Source: Sarcocystis neurona (Eukaryota > Apicomplexa > Conoidasida > Eucoccidiorida > Sarcocystidae). From it: DNA of 64,000 nt. Under the pieces are notes generated by a model that saw only the letters and a list, made by a program, of their open reading frames with translations, ran no database searches and was not told where the DNA came from. Made by a program: the position numbers and the translations under genes. The DNA is taken from assembly GCA_000727475.1 (NCBI GenBank), contig KL647292.1, positions 777,789-841,788 on the forward strand, written 5' to 3'. Shown here piece by piece: positions 1 to 10,926 of the stretch; position 1 is the stretch's first letter, and each line of letters opens with the position of its first letter.

Positions 1-1
1 G

Positions 2-361
2 CAGCAGCAAGAGCAGCAGCACCAGCAGCAGGAGAAGCAGCACCAGCAGCAGGAGCAGCAGCAGCAGCAGGAGCGGCAGCAGCAGCGGCAAGAGCGGCAG
101 CAGCGAGCGGCAAGAGCAGCAGCAGCGGCAGGAGCAGCAGCAGCAGGAGCAGCAGGTGCTGTAGTGCCGCGCAGCAGGTCAGCACGACCAACTGGTCCTC
201 GTCCTGACGCAACGACACAGAAGAGGAAGTCAACTGGCGGAGGGGACATCAGCAGCGCATCTGCGGCACGGGGAAGTAGCTCGGGTACAAGTGCTCTACC
301 AAAAGTGGCAATAGTCGCAGCTCCGTTGTACTGCGCGCCGACGGAGACGAACACTTCCTGA
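2..361 (+). CDS. C-terminal end of a possible Gln/Ala-repeat protein (partial, enters from the left edge)
   Basis: A frame open from base 2 runs to a TGA at 359-361. The first ~35 residues are Gln/Glu/His-rich (QQQEQQHQQQEKQHQQQEQQ and onward), which needs GAG and CAC codons between CAG codons and so favours this frame over the other two. A short Ala-rich run follows, then about 65 residues of mixed sequence with a basic patch (TTQKRKSTGGG) and the end APLYCAPTETNTS. Function is not recognisable. A splice acceptor could cut the frame inside the repeat (CCGCGCAG near 174), so the exact exon start is open. If real, this gene is convergent with the giant minus-strand gene that ends at 5166. The alternative is plain repeat DNA with a chance ORF. 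Confidence 0.42.
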   Translation, partial: QQQEQQHQQQEKQHQQQEQQQQQERQQQRQERQQRAARAAAAAGAAAAGAAGAVVPRSRSARPTGPRPDATTQKRKSTGGGDISSASAARGSSSGTSALPKVAIVAAPLYCAPTETNTS

Positions 362-2688
362 ACAACCACTTCGTAGAAGGGTAGCAAGCGCCAGTATCCC
401 TTTCTGCAGGAACTTCTAACCTTACTAATGCGTGTAAATTTTGTTTATCCATATTGACCGACATGCGTGGGCTTATCGCCGTCTCCCTATTTCCTACGGG
501 AAGTTGATCGTGAGACTGGCCTGTCTCGCGAATATTTTCTGCACAGTTGGGATCCTGTGGACTCCAGGCGTGTCTACACCGACATTCATAACTTTCTTGC
601 TCGGCGCCAATATCTCGTATACCTGCTCATATATACATGTATATACCTGTACATCACCACTTACCTATAGATACTTATCCACAGACAGGTAATTGATTGC
701 ACTCACACCCATATATCGAGCCAGAGCTCGCGGTGTTGTCTACGCCAGCGTCTTTACGTAGGTATTTTAATTCAAATAGCAGCGTACACTCCACAAGACG
801 AGCCATTACGTGGACACACGTTACATCTGCGGATACTTGCGTACGTGTGTAGACGTAGTAGACGCCCTGTCCAGACACATTTGTGTGCGCGCGTACGTGT
901 ATCATCAATGGATGGTGGTGCACGTGTTGTAAAAGGTTCACACACATAACTACATGCAAAGAGACAAGTTTCTGGTGAACACAAATACGGATAAACTGTC
1001 GTGCTTCGGTGCCTTCTTTATAAAGGGGTGTGTCTCCCTTGTATGTAGACAGCAACACCGTCGCCCTCGACTCCATATTCACCTCTCGCAGCAACAGATA
1101 TAAAAGAAATGCTACAGCTATTCTGCGCAGTTGAGCCGGCTTCGCTAATTTGAAAACAGTTGGCGCGTGCAAATATGCTCTTCGTGCAGAACAACGCAGC
1201 TGTAAGTTTCACTCACACATGTGTGGGGCGGTGGGTGGTGTGAATCTCCTTGACGTCGCTGCTGCTGCTTCTTCTGTTGCGATTTCGTCGCGAGACAAAC
1301 AATGTGGAGAAAAGGAGGTGGAGGATGCGTTTATCTGATCGAGCGAGAAGTTTGACAGGCTTACAGGCAGATGGATGCTACACTCTCTCACGAAAATTTT
1401 CTGAGAAGAGGAAAAAACTGTGTCGCTAATTCTCCTTTGTGTTGATAAGGACACCTCTGGGTGGCGTTAAGGCTCCGGATACACTACAACGAGACGGAGG
1501 AGCACCCGCCTCTACAGCCAGACGGCGGGGCTACGGCCCCTCGCTGGCCCTCCCCTGCCGCTGCTGCTGCGAAGAAGACTGTTTCCCTGCGAGTCTGGGA
1601 CTCGTCTCCTGCTGTGTGTTCGTGTGTGCTGCACCTGTCGGTGCTGCTACTAAGACAGGCTAGCTAGAATCGTGCCGCCGCTCGTGCGCTTGTGCTGCTG
1701 CTAGCCTGCGCTGCTATTGAGAGACATGTGTGCGCTGCTGCTGCCGCTTGAGGGTACCAGTGACGCTGCTGCTGCTGCTCGGCTCGGCTGCTGCTGAGAG
1801 TGTCTGGGTACAAGCTGCTGCTGCTAACTGCGTCACTATTGCGCCTGGTCCTGCTGCTCCGCTGGGCTGCTGCGGGGAGTCTCTGGGTATAAGCTGCTGT
1901 TGCTAACTGCTGTCACCATTGTGCCTGCTGCTGTTGCTCGGCTGTGCCGCTGCTGGGAGTGCTGACTGCTGTAGCCGATGCTGCTGCTGCTACTTTGAGC
2001 GTCGCCGCTCTTTGGAAAAGGGGAAGCAGGACCAGTTGCTGCTGGTGGGACACCTGTCGCCTTCTTCTTTTCTTGATAGGCAGCAGTGTTCGCAGTTCCG
2101 TCCCACGCCGTCCGTCGCGTGCCACCTGCGTGTCGCTTCCCAAATCCACCAACCAGATACGAAGGTTTGTCAAATTTAAACTTATATTTATATGTACTAG
2201 TGAAATACATATACGCACACATGAACACGCGTATTTTTGCGCCTAGGCAGACGTGCGTGTGTGCAACTATTTTTGCAAGTGTGTATATGTATATATATGT
2301 ATATATATCTGCTTACACAACCCAACACCATTTCCATACATATATGTATATATATATATTTATTTGTATAGATTCATGTGTGGCTTATATGCATCAGTGT
2401 ATTTGTAGGAATGTGCGGTGTGGTTGAGCAGAGACGTGTCTCGTATCTACGAGTCTAACTGCTTCCACACATGTTTATATATTCACGTGTATGTATAGAG
2501 CTACACACATGTATGCGTATATCTATATTTGTGTGATTATCTACCTGTACAGAGAGACAGGGTCGTGGTGATAGTAGCACGTATATACGCAGTCCCAACA
2601 CAGAAATCTCCTTAAAACTGCACAGGGTAATTTTAAGGACCTAACGCTGCAGCCAATCAACTGTTACGGGAAATGCAGGAGTTGATGC

Positions 2689-2715
2689 GCTGCTTCGTTT
2701 TAAGGCACCTATACC

Positions 2716-2746
<31 letters not shown>

Positions 2747-3038
2747 ATAACCATGTGTATACGTGGATTAAGTGTGTATATATATACGCATATTTATATG
2801 TGTACTCAAACGCATATATATATATATCTTTACATGTGCATTTATGTGTTTGTGAGTCCCTTCAAAAGGGCTGCTTCGTTTCAAGGCACTCACATATATA
2901 TATATATATACACATGTATACGAGTATATACGTCTATATAACTACGGCTACACGTCTCCTACATGCGTATACAAGTATACATATGTATACTTATATGCAA
3001 AGAATTCTTCTCAAGGGTTGCTTCGTTTTAAGGCACCC
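2689..3038 (+). repeat. Three dispersed copies of a ~20-bp unit between TA microsatellites
   Basis: The unit GCTTCGTTTTAAGGCAC occurs near 2692, near 2873 (TTTCAAGGCAC variant) and near 3020. Each copy is followed within a few bases by a CNCATATA-type TA microsatellite. Spacings are about 180 and 147 bp. The second and third copies are also preceded by similar sequence (CAAAAGGG / CTCAAGGG). This looks like a degenerated tandem array of ~150-180 bp units with microsatellite spacers. Confidence 0.6.
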
Positions 3039-4251
3039 GTATACGTATATACACATAGTTATATATATATATAACTACATGTGTACGTATTCTACACGCA
3101 TACATACCCCTATACATACATCTATATATATACACGTAGAACTGTGCGTATTTAAGTGTCCGTATGTTCAGAAAACGAATTTTCACCTTAGCAACAGGTG
3201 TACGTACATACAGACACCTATACGTGTATATATATACACGTGTCTGCTAACGTACGCACACGTAAATCTTCAGCCACGTGTACGTAAATATACGTATATA
3301 CATTTATATATATATATATATATATATATGGATAGTGAGACGCGTATATCCACATACACGCATATGTGTGTATATGTGAATATATGAGAGAGATATGTAG
3401 AAGTGTGTGCACACGTACGTGGGCATGTAGATGAAATGTGTACGGGAGAAGAGAAGGTGCCGCTTGTAATGGAGGCAGCAGAGCCGCGCCGCCCGATGCG
3501 CCACGAAGAGCTGCTCAAGCCGCCCATCGCTACGCAGAGGTCTCCTGACATGCCAAGGCGTCAGTTTCCCATCTTTCCTCGATTTTTTCCTTCAAGTATC
3601 TCTGTCCGACGCGGAGGCGTCTGTGCAGACGCTATGACGTAGACACACATTCCTTACTTTTTTTTTTTACCAGCAGTCTCGATTCACGTACAGACAGAGA
3701 CACTCGTCAGGACTGAGGCCCGCAGATACAAATACATATATATATATACATATATACATATATATATGTGTATAGGTATGTGCATACGATTGTTACACAG
3801 GTATCCTTCATGCCTATTGTAGGTACCGTATGTTACGATATACGTATATATGTATACATGTGAATGCCTGTTCTATGTAGTAGCTCCTCGTATACATCTA
3901 CATCCCCTTCCTTCTTATGTACATATATAGGGTACCTCACTAAATGCGGAGTTCTTCAAATACACATACCCACCTACACACATATATATATGTGGACTGT
4001 ACATATACATATATATATACACGTATACGTATATATTTGTGAGTAGACAATTCTATAGGTAAAACAACATATGAGATTATACACGTATAAAATATGAACT
4101 GAAGAATCTTTGACAAGTACGTACACGTGCACACGTGTGCGCGGTGAGTCAAGTGCGACGGCGCCTCTCTCATTCTTTTGCCTGACGTGCATGCGCCGCA
4201 GACGTAAAAAAAGGGGCAGCCAGCTTCTCGCGGATAAGGCCCTGCTGCTGC

Positions 4252-4502
4252 TGTTGTTTCTCTTACTCCTGGTGCTCCTGCTGCTGTTGTTCCTTCCGCT
4301 GCTCTTGCTGCTTCTGCTGCTCTTGCTGCTCCTGCTGCTCTTGCTGCTCCTGCTGCTCTTGCTGCTCCTGCTGCTCTTGCTGCTCCTGCTGCTCTTGCTG
4401 CTTCTGATGCTCTTGCTGCTTCTGATGCTCTTGCTGCTTCTGCTGCTCTTGCTGCTCCTGCTGCTCTTGCTGCTCCTGCTGCTGTTGCTCCTCCTGCGTC
4501 TG
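4252..4502. repeat. 18-bp CTG-rich minisatellite
   Basis: Plus strand shows repeated CTCTTGCTGCTCCTGCTG units with point variants (CTTCTGATG). Read on the minus strand, one frame gives a Gln-Gln-Glu array (QQEQQEQQEQQ) with QKQQEHQ variants; another gives SKSSRSS. The minus frame is open from about 4655 to 4263. It has no clear splice context and starts in TA-rich DNA, so I annotate the repeat and not a gene. Confidence 0.7.
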
Positions 4503-4866
4503 CTGCTGGGGCTGCTTTGCGTGTCCACTTCTTCTCCCTGTGGGCGCGGTACTGGCAAACAGAAATTTTGCGTCACATCCACGTACACTAACACATAACA
4601 CTGGGATTAACACATGCACATACATACATATGTATACGTGTGTGTATGTATACACCTATGTATACATATACATATATGTATTATATATATATATATACAG
4701 AGATAGATATCTCTATGTGTGGAAATATGTATGAGGACGAAATCCACGAGCAAGCGAGAGACAGATGCGCACCGACGTTAACAGGTGGAATTCTGTGAAT
4801 CTTCGACTTACATATATTCTTCTATTCATACCTGGACATAAGCACATATGCTCCTCCCCATGAGCG

Positions 4867-4902
<36 letters not shown>

Positions 4903-5165
4903 TGCCCGTATGCGTAGAATAGCTGTATACAAGGAAATGCGGAGTCACGTAGACACACACATACAGACAGATACGCATATACACGTAATCATTTCTTCAC
5001 GAAGACGCATACCTACGCGCGTTTCTCTCTCTCTCGCGCTTTCTTTATATATATATATATATGAAGGGAGATATGTGGAGATAGAAGGGGAACCCTGTAA
5101 GTATAGACACACGCACATGTATATATAGAGAGAGAGCAAGAAAACGAGAAATACAAGTGGTGGTA

Positions 5166-6014
5166 CTAGGACGGTGTGCTGCTAAAGGAAAGGTGTTTTT
5201 GTATGAACTGCTTCATCAATTCTCTTCTCCGCTTGAGTGTGATTTTTGAAGACACGGGTGTCCTCCTGCTGCTGCTGCTTCCGCAGTGCAGGCGTTGCCG
5301 CTGCTGCTGCTTCACTGCGCTGCTGTTGCTGCTGCTGATGCTGGACAACACATGCTGCTGCAGTCGATCAGTCGCTGCCGTGTTGCTGCTGCTGCCGTCC
5401 ACCGCACATTCTCCTGCTCCTCCTCTTCTTTCTTCTCCTTCCTCTTCTTCTGCGCTTGCTTCTCCTTCTTCACCTGCAGCCGCTACGCCTTCATCTCTTG
5501 CTGCTGCAGTTGTTTCAGTACGCCTTCCTGATGCTGCGGCGGCTTCTGGTGCCGCTGGGCCTGCTGCAGCTGGGCCTGCTCCTGCTGCCCCTGATGCTAC
5601 TGTTTCTGCTGCTGCCGCTCTTCTTGATGGTGCTCCTGCTCCTGCTGCTCCTGTTGGTGGTGCGCCTGCTCCTGCTGCTCCTGTTGGTGGTGCGCCTGCT
5701 GCTGCTGCTCCTGTTGGTGGTGCGCCTGCTGCTGCTGCTCCTGTTGGTGGTGCGCCTGCTGCTTTTGCACCCGTTGGTGGTGCTTCTGCTGCTGCTGCTC
5801 CTATTGATGGCGCTCCTGCTGCTGCTGCTCCCGTTGATGGTGCTCCTGCTGCTGCTGGTCCTGCTGAGGCTGGGCCTGCTGCTGGTGGTCCTCCTGCTCC
5901 TCGTGCTGCCGGACCTGCTGCTGCTGTTCCTGCTGCTGTTGGTGCTGCTGCTACTCCTCGCCGACGTCTGAGGAGCAGACTTCGCAGCGTGTGGCTGATC
6001 ACGCGGCCTGTCAC
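5166..6014 (-). CDS. Giant BLTP2/SABRE-like gene, exon 8 (last exon, C-terminus)
   Basis: Codes residues ~12,771-13,052 of the model. It starts after a strong acceptor (long pyrimidine-rich CTGTTGCTGCTGCTGCAG tract ending at 6015) and ends at a TAG at 5166-5168. Phase 0 fits the preceding exon, whose last residues are LWFLGKQ; the join continues with VTGRVISHTLRSLLLRRRRG. The W-x-x-L...VTG stretch across this junction resembles the extreme C-terminus of SABRE-type proteins. The middle is an Ala/Gly/Pro array built on a ten-residue repeat (AGAPPTGAAA), then an acidic patch, then Gln/Ser repeats. The last 25 residues are basic (TLKRRRELMKQFIQKHLS). The alternative is a separate small gene; the phase match and absence of its own start favour a terminal exon. 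Confidence 0.55.
   Translation of the reverse strand: MTGRVISHTLRSLLLRRRRGVAAAPTAAGTAAAGPAARGAGGPPAAGPASAGPAAAGAPSTGAAAAGAPSIGAAAAEAPPTGAKAAGAPPTGAAAAGAPPTGAAAAGAPPTGAAGAGAPPTGAAGAGAPSRRAAAAETVASGAAGAGPAAAGPAAPEAAAASGRRTETTAAARDEGVAAAGEEGEASAEEEEGEERRGGAGECAVDGSSSNTAATDRLQQHVLSSISSSNSSAVKQQQRQRLHCGSSSSRRTPVSSKITLKRRRELMKQFIQKHLSFSSTPS
5620..5860. repeat. 30-bp tandem repeat coding a decapeptide
   Basis: About eight units with consensus CCTGTTGGTGGTGCGCCTGC plus ten CTG/GCT bases on the plus strand. The central four copies are nearly identical and the outer copies degenerate. On the minus strand each unit encodes GAPPTGAAAA-type decapeptides inside the last exon of the giant gene. Unit length is a multiple of three, so copy-number change keeps the frame. 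Confidence 0.85.
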
Positions 6015-8450
6015 CTGCAGCAGCAGCAACAGCAGCAGCAACAGCAGGATGAGCAGCAGCAGCAGCAGAGGAGCAGCGTCGTGGGTGTGCGACGACGGTG
6101 CTAGCAGGGCCTGGTGAACTTGTGAGAAGCAGTAGCTGGGTCTGAAGCGTCAGGTAGCCTCAATCGTCGCCGAAGAAGCAGGAGAAGCAGCAGCGGCCCA
6201 GGTACTGATGGAAAGCAACTACGGCAGTAAGAAGAAGAGAAGTGCACGCAGCAAGGACAGCAGCAGAACACTGGAGGAAAAGAAGAAGCAGCAGTAGCAG
6301 GGAGGGCAGGAGGGGAAGCACCACAGTCTGTTGTTGACTTTCCATTCTGCCGCAGAACAGTAGCAGCGAAGACGAGGCCCCTGTCTCGCTTCCTCGCTGT
6401 TTTGAACGCCGCCAGCAGCAGACGGCAGCAGCAGCGCCATCCCAGACTCTTCAAGCAAAAAGGAAAAATCTTCCACTTTTCTCCGTCGTGGGATCTGCAT
6501 ACTTATACGTATGTATATGTATATTTTGTGGCAGGTGGGGCACACATATGCATATATATGTATGTTTTGTGGCAGGTGGGGCACACCGTGCTGTCTGTAG
6601 GTCGAGAGAGGCCAAGAGAAGGGAACAGAGAGAGAGGCAAAGCGAAGGAGAGGAACAGAGGGAGAAGAAACGCACGGGTGGCTTTTGTGTGGGTGCAGGG
6701 GGAAGGTGGTGGGTGCTCCGTGCTGGTGAAGATACAGCGGCCACCTCACAAGTGTCGTTTTCTTGGGCTGATGCAGAAGAAGAGGACAGCGACGAAGACG
6801 GAAAAGAAGACGAGAAAGGTCGAATAGGAAGAGGAAGAAGAGACGGCAGCAGCAGCAAAGGAGAAGAAAGCCGACAGGGGGAGCGCCGTCGGCACTGAAT
6901 CCCGCCGTCTTCGCAGATACTGCCGTTGCTTCTCTCTCTGCGTTCTCTCCGCCTCACAGCAGCAGCAGCAGCAAACGAGTCACCTCCCACAGCAGCAGCA
7001 GCGAGTCAGTCCCCGCAGCAGCAGCACCAGCAGGTGAGGCACGGCAGCAGCGAATGAGTCGCCTCCCATGGCAGCGGCAGCAGCAGATGAGTCACTTCCG
7101 TGAACGGGCGTTTTTCCTGGGCACTCGTCGATTCTGGTCAAGAATGACGGGGGCAGACACACACGCATGCACAGAGAGGGGAAGACAAGAAGAGAGCGAC
7201 AGAGAGAAGAGAGAGATGGACAGAGACGGACAGATAGAGGGCCACTCAGAGAAATGGGACGACCGGGTGCTGCCCCCGCTGGTCGTTCTACCTGCAAATA
7301 ATGCAGCGTGCATCAAATACAGAAGATACTCCCCACGACGTACGTAGAGATACACACACACACACACGTACGCAGCGATGCATGTGCCTATGCAGAAGGG
7401 TGTGGAGCTACACGCTTCTGCAAATGAGTGGAAGCAGACATGCCTCGGCCTTGGGAAGCAGTTTGACGAAAGAGAGGAGAAGAAGAAAACAGAGACACAA
7501 AAACAGCAACTGAGAGAAAAAGAGAGAGAGAGCGGGACAGAGAGACACAACTACATATATATATATATCCTTGTATATATGAATATATATATATCGATAT
7601 ACACCAAGAGACACAGGCTTGCGGCTACACATTCCTACAGATACGTAGAGGCATAACTATTTGCATCTACCCAATATACATACATAAAGAGAGAGACGCA
7701 AATCTGCATATAGGAGATCTTTCTCTATAAATAAAGATGTACATATGGATACCTATCTGTATATATATGTGCACATCAATATATCTACATCCACGTGTGT
7801 ACATATATTTATATCTGTATACCTCTCTCTATATATAAATCTTTCGCTCTCCTTCTCTTTCTGTATACATATATATACACATGTGCAATACTGTCACATT
7901 ATATATAGAGAGGGAGAGAGTAAATTTTGTATGTTGGACCTATAAGAGTATATAATTATAGTGACACACGCATCATATAATATACATATACATATATGCA
8001 TATATATAATATATAGTGTGACACTATAATGTATACACGTATAATTGTATCACACATATATATATATATATATATATTTCTCTGTTCGTACATATGTATG
8101 TATATAAATATATGTCGTGTACGTACTATATGGAGATACTAAACTACACAATTACGGTGAGATACACGTAACGTAAGATATGTGTAATACTACAACATAT
8201 ATATATATATATGTGTACGTCTCTCTCTTTCTCATCCTTTCCTGTAGATATACATGTATATTATGTACTTGTCTGTTTTCTCAGTGTATACACGAACTTG
8301 CCGGTCCTTCTTCATCCCCGTCTGCGCGTCTCTGTGTGTGTGTGTGTGTGTGTGTCTACTTTTGCTATCAAGTTTTTTCGACTTGGTGCGGCACACGTGG
8401 CGCGCCGCCTGCCCTGCTGCTGCTGATGTCTGGGAAGAGAGAGTCCTGAC
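6015..8450 (-). other. Intron 7 of the giant gene
   Basis: 2,436 nt. Donor GGCAAGCAG|GTCAGG at 8451/8450; acceptor CTGCTGCTGCAG at 6015. Contents: GCA-rich tracts (6030-6310, 6410-6440, 6955-7080), a duplicated ~40-bp block near 6510-6590, purine-rich DNA (6600-6860), (CA)n near 7354, dense TA microsatellite (7550-8220) and (TG)n at 8333-8355. On the plus strand 6745-6897 holds an acidic ORF end (ADAEEEDSDEDGKEDEKGR) that could belong to a nested gene, but I see no start or splice context for it. Confidence 0.5.
8333..8355 (+). repeat. (TG)n microsatellite
   Basis: Perfect TG dinucleotide run inside intron 7 of the giant gene, close to its donor site. Confidence 0.9.
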
Positions 8451-10223
8451 CTGCTTGCCAAGAAACCATAGATATTTCCCCAGCAGGTTTTTCCATGAGA
8501 GCAGCAGCTGCTGCTGCTCGAACGGTTTGACTTCGAGCAGCACGTCCCTCAGCTTCACAGTGCCGCTGTAGCGTACTACTGCCACCAGCGGCGAGACGCG
8601 CACGCGGCAGAAGTAGACGAGGCGCTGCGTCCCCCCTTCCCCGGGACTGCCCCAAGGACGAGAGGAAAAGTGCTGAGAAGAAGAAAGAGAAGGCCCACAA
8701 GCAGCAGAGGAGGGACGTGATGCAGCGGCAGCAGCAGCAGCGTCGCCGGACCGCAAAGCAGACGGGGAAGCAAAATTAAAGGAGATATTAGGGGAGGAGG
8801 AGGACGACGAGGCGAAGGAAAGGACAGAAGAAGAAGCGGCAGCATCTACATTTAGGGCATCTGCGGCGGAAGCGTCTATCTGCTGGTGCTGCTTTTTCTT
8901 TCCGAGGAAACGATCTCTGTGCTGGTCGAACGTGCTGCGCTCTTCGAAACGCTGCTGCTTCTCCCCTTGCTGCTGCTCCTGTCGTTGCTCCTGGTGCTGC
9001 TCGTGCTGCTTTTTGTCGAGGAAGCCGTAGCGTGGAGGGGCGGGGGATGCCTCTCGAGGAGCAGCAGCTGCTCCACCAGCAGCAGCAGAAAAAGACGCCG
9101 AGCCGGCTGCAGAGAGAAATCTTGGCGAGGGGGCGGTTGCGGCTGCGGCGACTGAAGAACGACGTGTAGTGGCAGCAGGCGCATGGGGAGCAGCCAGGCT
9201 GCAGCAAGGCTCCTCATGAGAAGGCGAGGTGCAACTTGTCATATCGCAATGCTCGCGTTTTTGCTGCTCCCCATCTTGAGCTCCTGGAGCGGCCCCTGTA
9301 TTTCTTCTTGCCCTTTCTCCTGCTGCCGCCTTCTCCTCACCTGCATCTGCTGCTGCTGCTGTGGCTGCGCTCGCTGCTGCGAATGACTCTGCTGGTGCTT
9401 CAGGAGCTCCTGCAGCTGCTGCAGAGCCTCCTTCCACTGCTGTGGCCGTCTTCCCCGCCGAAGCTGCTGTCCTTACTTCTGACGCTGCCGTCTCTACTTC
9501 TGTTGCTGCTGTTCTTACTTCAGCTGCTGCTGCTGTTCTGACTTCTGCTGCTGTTGTTGATATTGCGTCTGCTGATGCTGCCGCTGTTTCTCCATCAGAT
9601 TCATCTTCTTTTTGTTCTTCGCTTCTTCTTTCTGACCGCCCAGCAGCCTGCTCTTCGGTTTCAACTGACGCTGACGCTGCTGCTTCGCCACCGCCTTCGT
9701 GATGGCCGGTTCCTGCTGATCTCGCTCTTTTTTCTTCTTCTGTGACCGGGCCTGCTGCCGCTTTCTTTGCTGCTGCTGTTGCTGTTCCTGTTGCGGCTCC
9801 TGTTGCCGCTGCTGTATCTCCTGCCGGTCCTGCTGCTGTTGCTTCTGGAGGAGGAGAAGGAGAAAAAGGCAGGAATTTTACGGCGCTGCGCACTTTCTTC
9901 CGCTTGAGGGCCACAGATGCGGGGAAGCGCGACAGAACATCAGCAACAGCAGAGCAGCAGCCACTGGCCAGCTGCTGCTTGCTGCTGCTGCTGCTAGCGC
10001 CACTGCTGCTGCTAGCGCTACTGCTGCTGCTGCTTGTTCTGCTGCTGGCGCTGGGCGTGTCTCGCTGCTCCAGCTGTTGTTGCTGCCGCTGCTGCAGCGA
10101 GGGGGCCGAAGAAGAGGAACGATGAGAAAACGAAGAGGAATAGAAGTGGGAGAGGCGCTCGAGGAACGTATTTGTGATACGCAGTCGCACCGGCTCCGCA
10201 TGCAGCAGCAGGGAGTCATATAC
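8451..10223 (-). CDS. Giant BLTP2/SABRE-like gene, exon 7 (C-terminal RBG/Apt1-type segments)
   Basis: Codes residues ~12,180-12,770. Acceptor CGTTCTTTTCTGTGCAG ends at 10224 and the donor is CAG|GTCAGG at 8451; both ends phase 0, 591 codons. The exon opens with VYDSLLLHAEPVRLRITNTF followed by LERLSHFY, a strand-turn-strand pattern like the late RBG elements of the FMP27/Hobbit/SABRE family. It closes with VRVSPLVAVVRYSGTVKLRD, then DVLLEVKPFEQQQLLLSWKN and LLGKYLWFLGKQ. The V-x-Y-x-G strand, conserved hydrophobic strand and W-x-x-L helix in that order match my recollection of the SABRE C-terminus. Between these two ends sit about 450 residues of Ser, Gln, Glu and Ala repeat, including an acidic Ala/Glu/Thr block. 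This exon gives the best family evidence in the window. Confidence 0.62.
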
Positions 10224-10894
10224 CTGCACAGAAAAGAACGGCGCGCGCATGCAAGAGAGTCGTCCCCCACCATCTGGCAAATTACATCTTCAAATATTTC
10301 TTTCCGTCTAATACTCCTTTTTGCGACGAGGAACATCCAGATAAGAATGAACTACGTCAACCTACAACTACTTTCCAACCGCCTTCGCGTTGTATCTCCA
10401 TCACGTCTCTACTTAGCGCTACCGTTGCAGGAATAGACACAGCAGCAGCAGCAGAAGAAAAAGAAGAACGGCGAGACTTCTCCTCTCTCTTGACAATAAC
10501 GTAAGCAGATATACACGCGTGTGTACACCTGATTATATATATATATGTATATATACGCACGTACACATACTTCACAATCTCTCTCTATATAGATATATGT
10601 ATATATATATACACGTATAGATATAGATGCTCATATGATCATACGTACATATATAGATACTTCGCTTCATATATATGTATATGCAGATCAACATGTGTAC
10701 ATCGGACTATACGTATATATATATACATATACATACGTCGCTACATATACTTAGATATACATATATATATATATATGTATATTCATTTAGATATACATGT
10801 GTACACTTCATCATATATATACATATCTATATATATTTGGCCTTATATGTGTATATATCTATGTATGTATGTACACGTGTTTACTATCTGATCG

Positions 10895-10926
<32 letters not shown>

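Larger units (their letters stand above)
362..5165. other. AT-rich intergenic region between convergent genes
   Basis: No convincing gene. 362-1450 is unique, mixed-composition sequence. 1550-2000 is CTG-rich. 2160-4250 and 4590-5150 are dense in TA/CA microsatellites (for example near 2717-2742, 3306-3330 and 4870-4899) with short ORFs of Tyr/Ile/Thr/His residues, as expected from translating TATA/CACA. It contains the dispersed repeat and the 18-bp minisatellite listed separately. The 3' UTR and polyadenylation signal of the giant gene should lie just below 5166, but I cannot point to a specific signal. Confidence 0.6.

Noticed and set aside
1836..2228. Minus-strand ORF with a Ser/Gln/Thr end (SSLYPETPRSSPAEQQDQAQ)
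   Set aside because: It starts in TA-rich DNA and has no clear acceptor with a matching upstream exon. The composition is slightly protein-like, but support is too thin.
2743..3387. 214-codon Tyr/Ile/His/Thr ORF on the plus strand
   Set aside because: Translation of TATA/CACA/TGTA microsatellite; no stop by composition only.
4107..4598. Plus-strand poly-Leu ORF and its minus-strand QQE/SKSSRSS counterparts
   Set aside because: All frames are open through the same 18-bp CTG minisatellite, flanked by TA microsatellite; no splice site or unique protein-like segment supports a gene.
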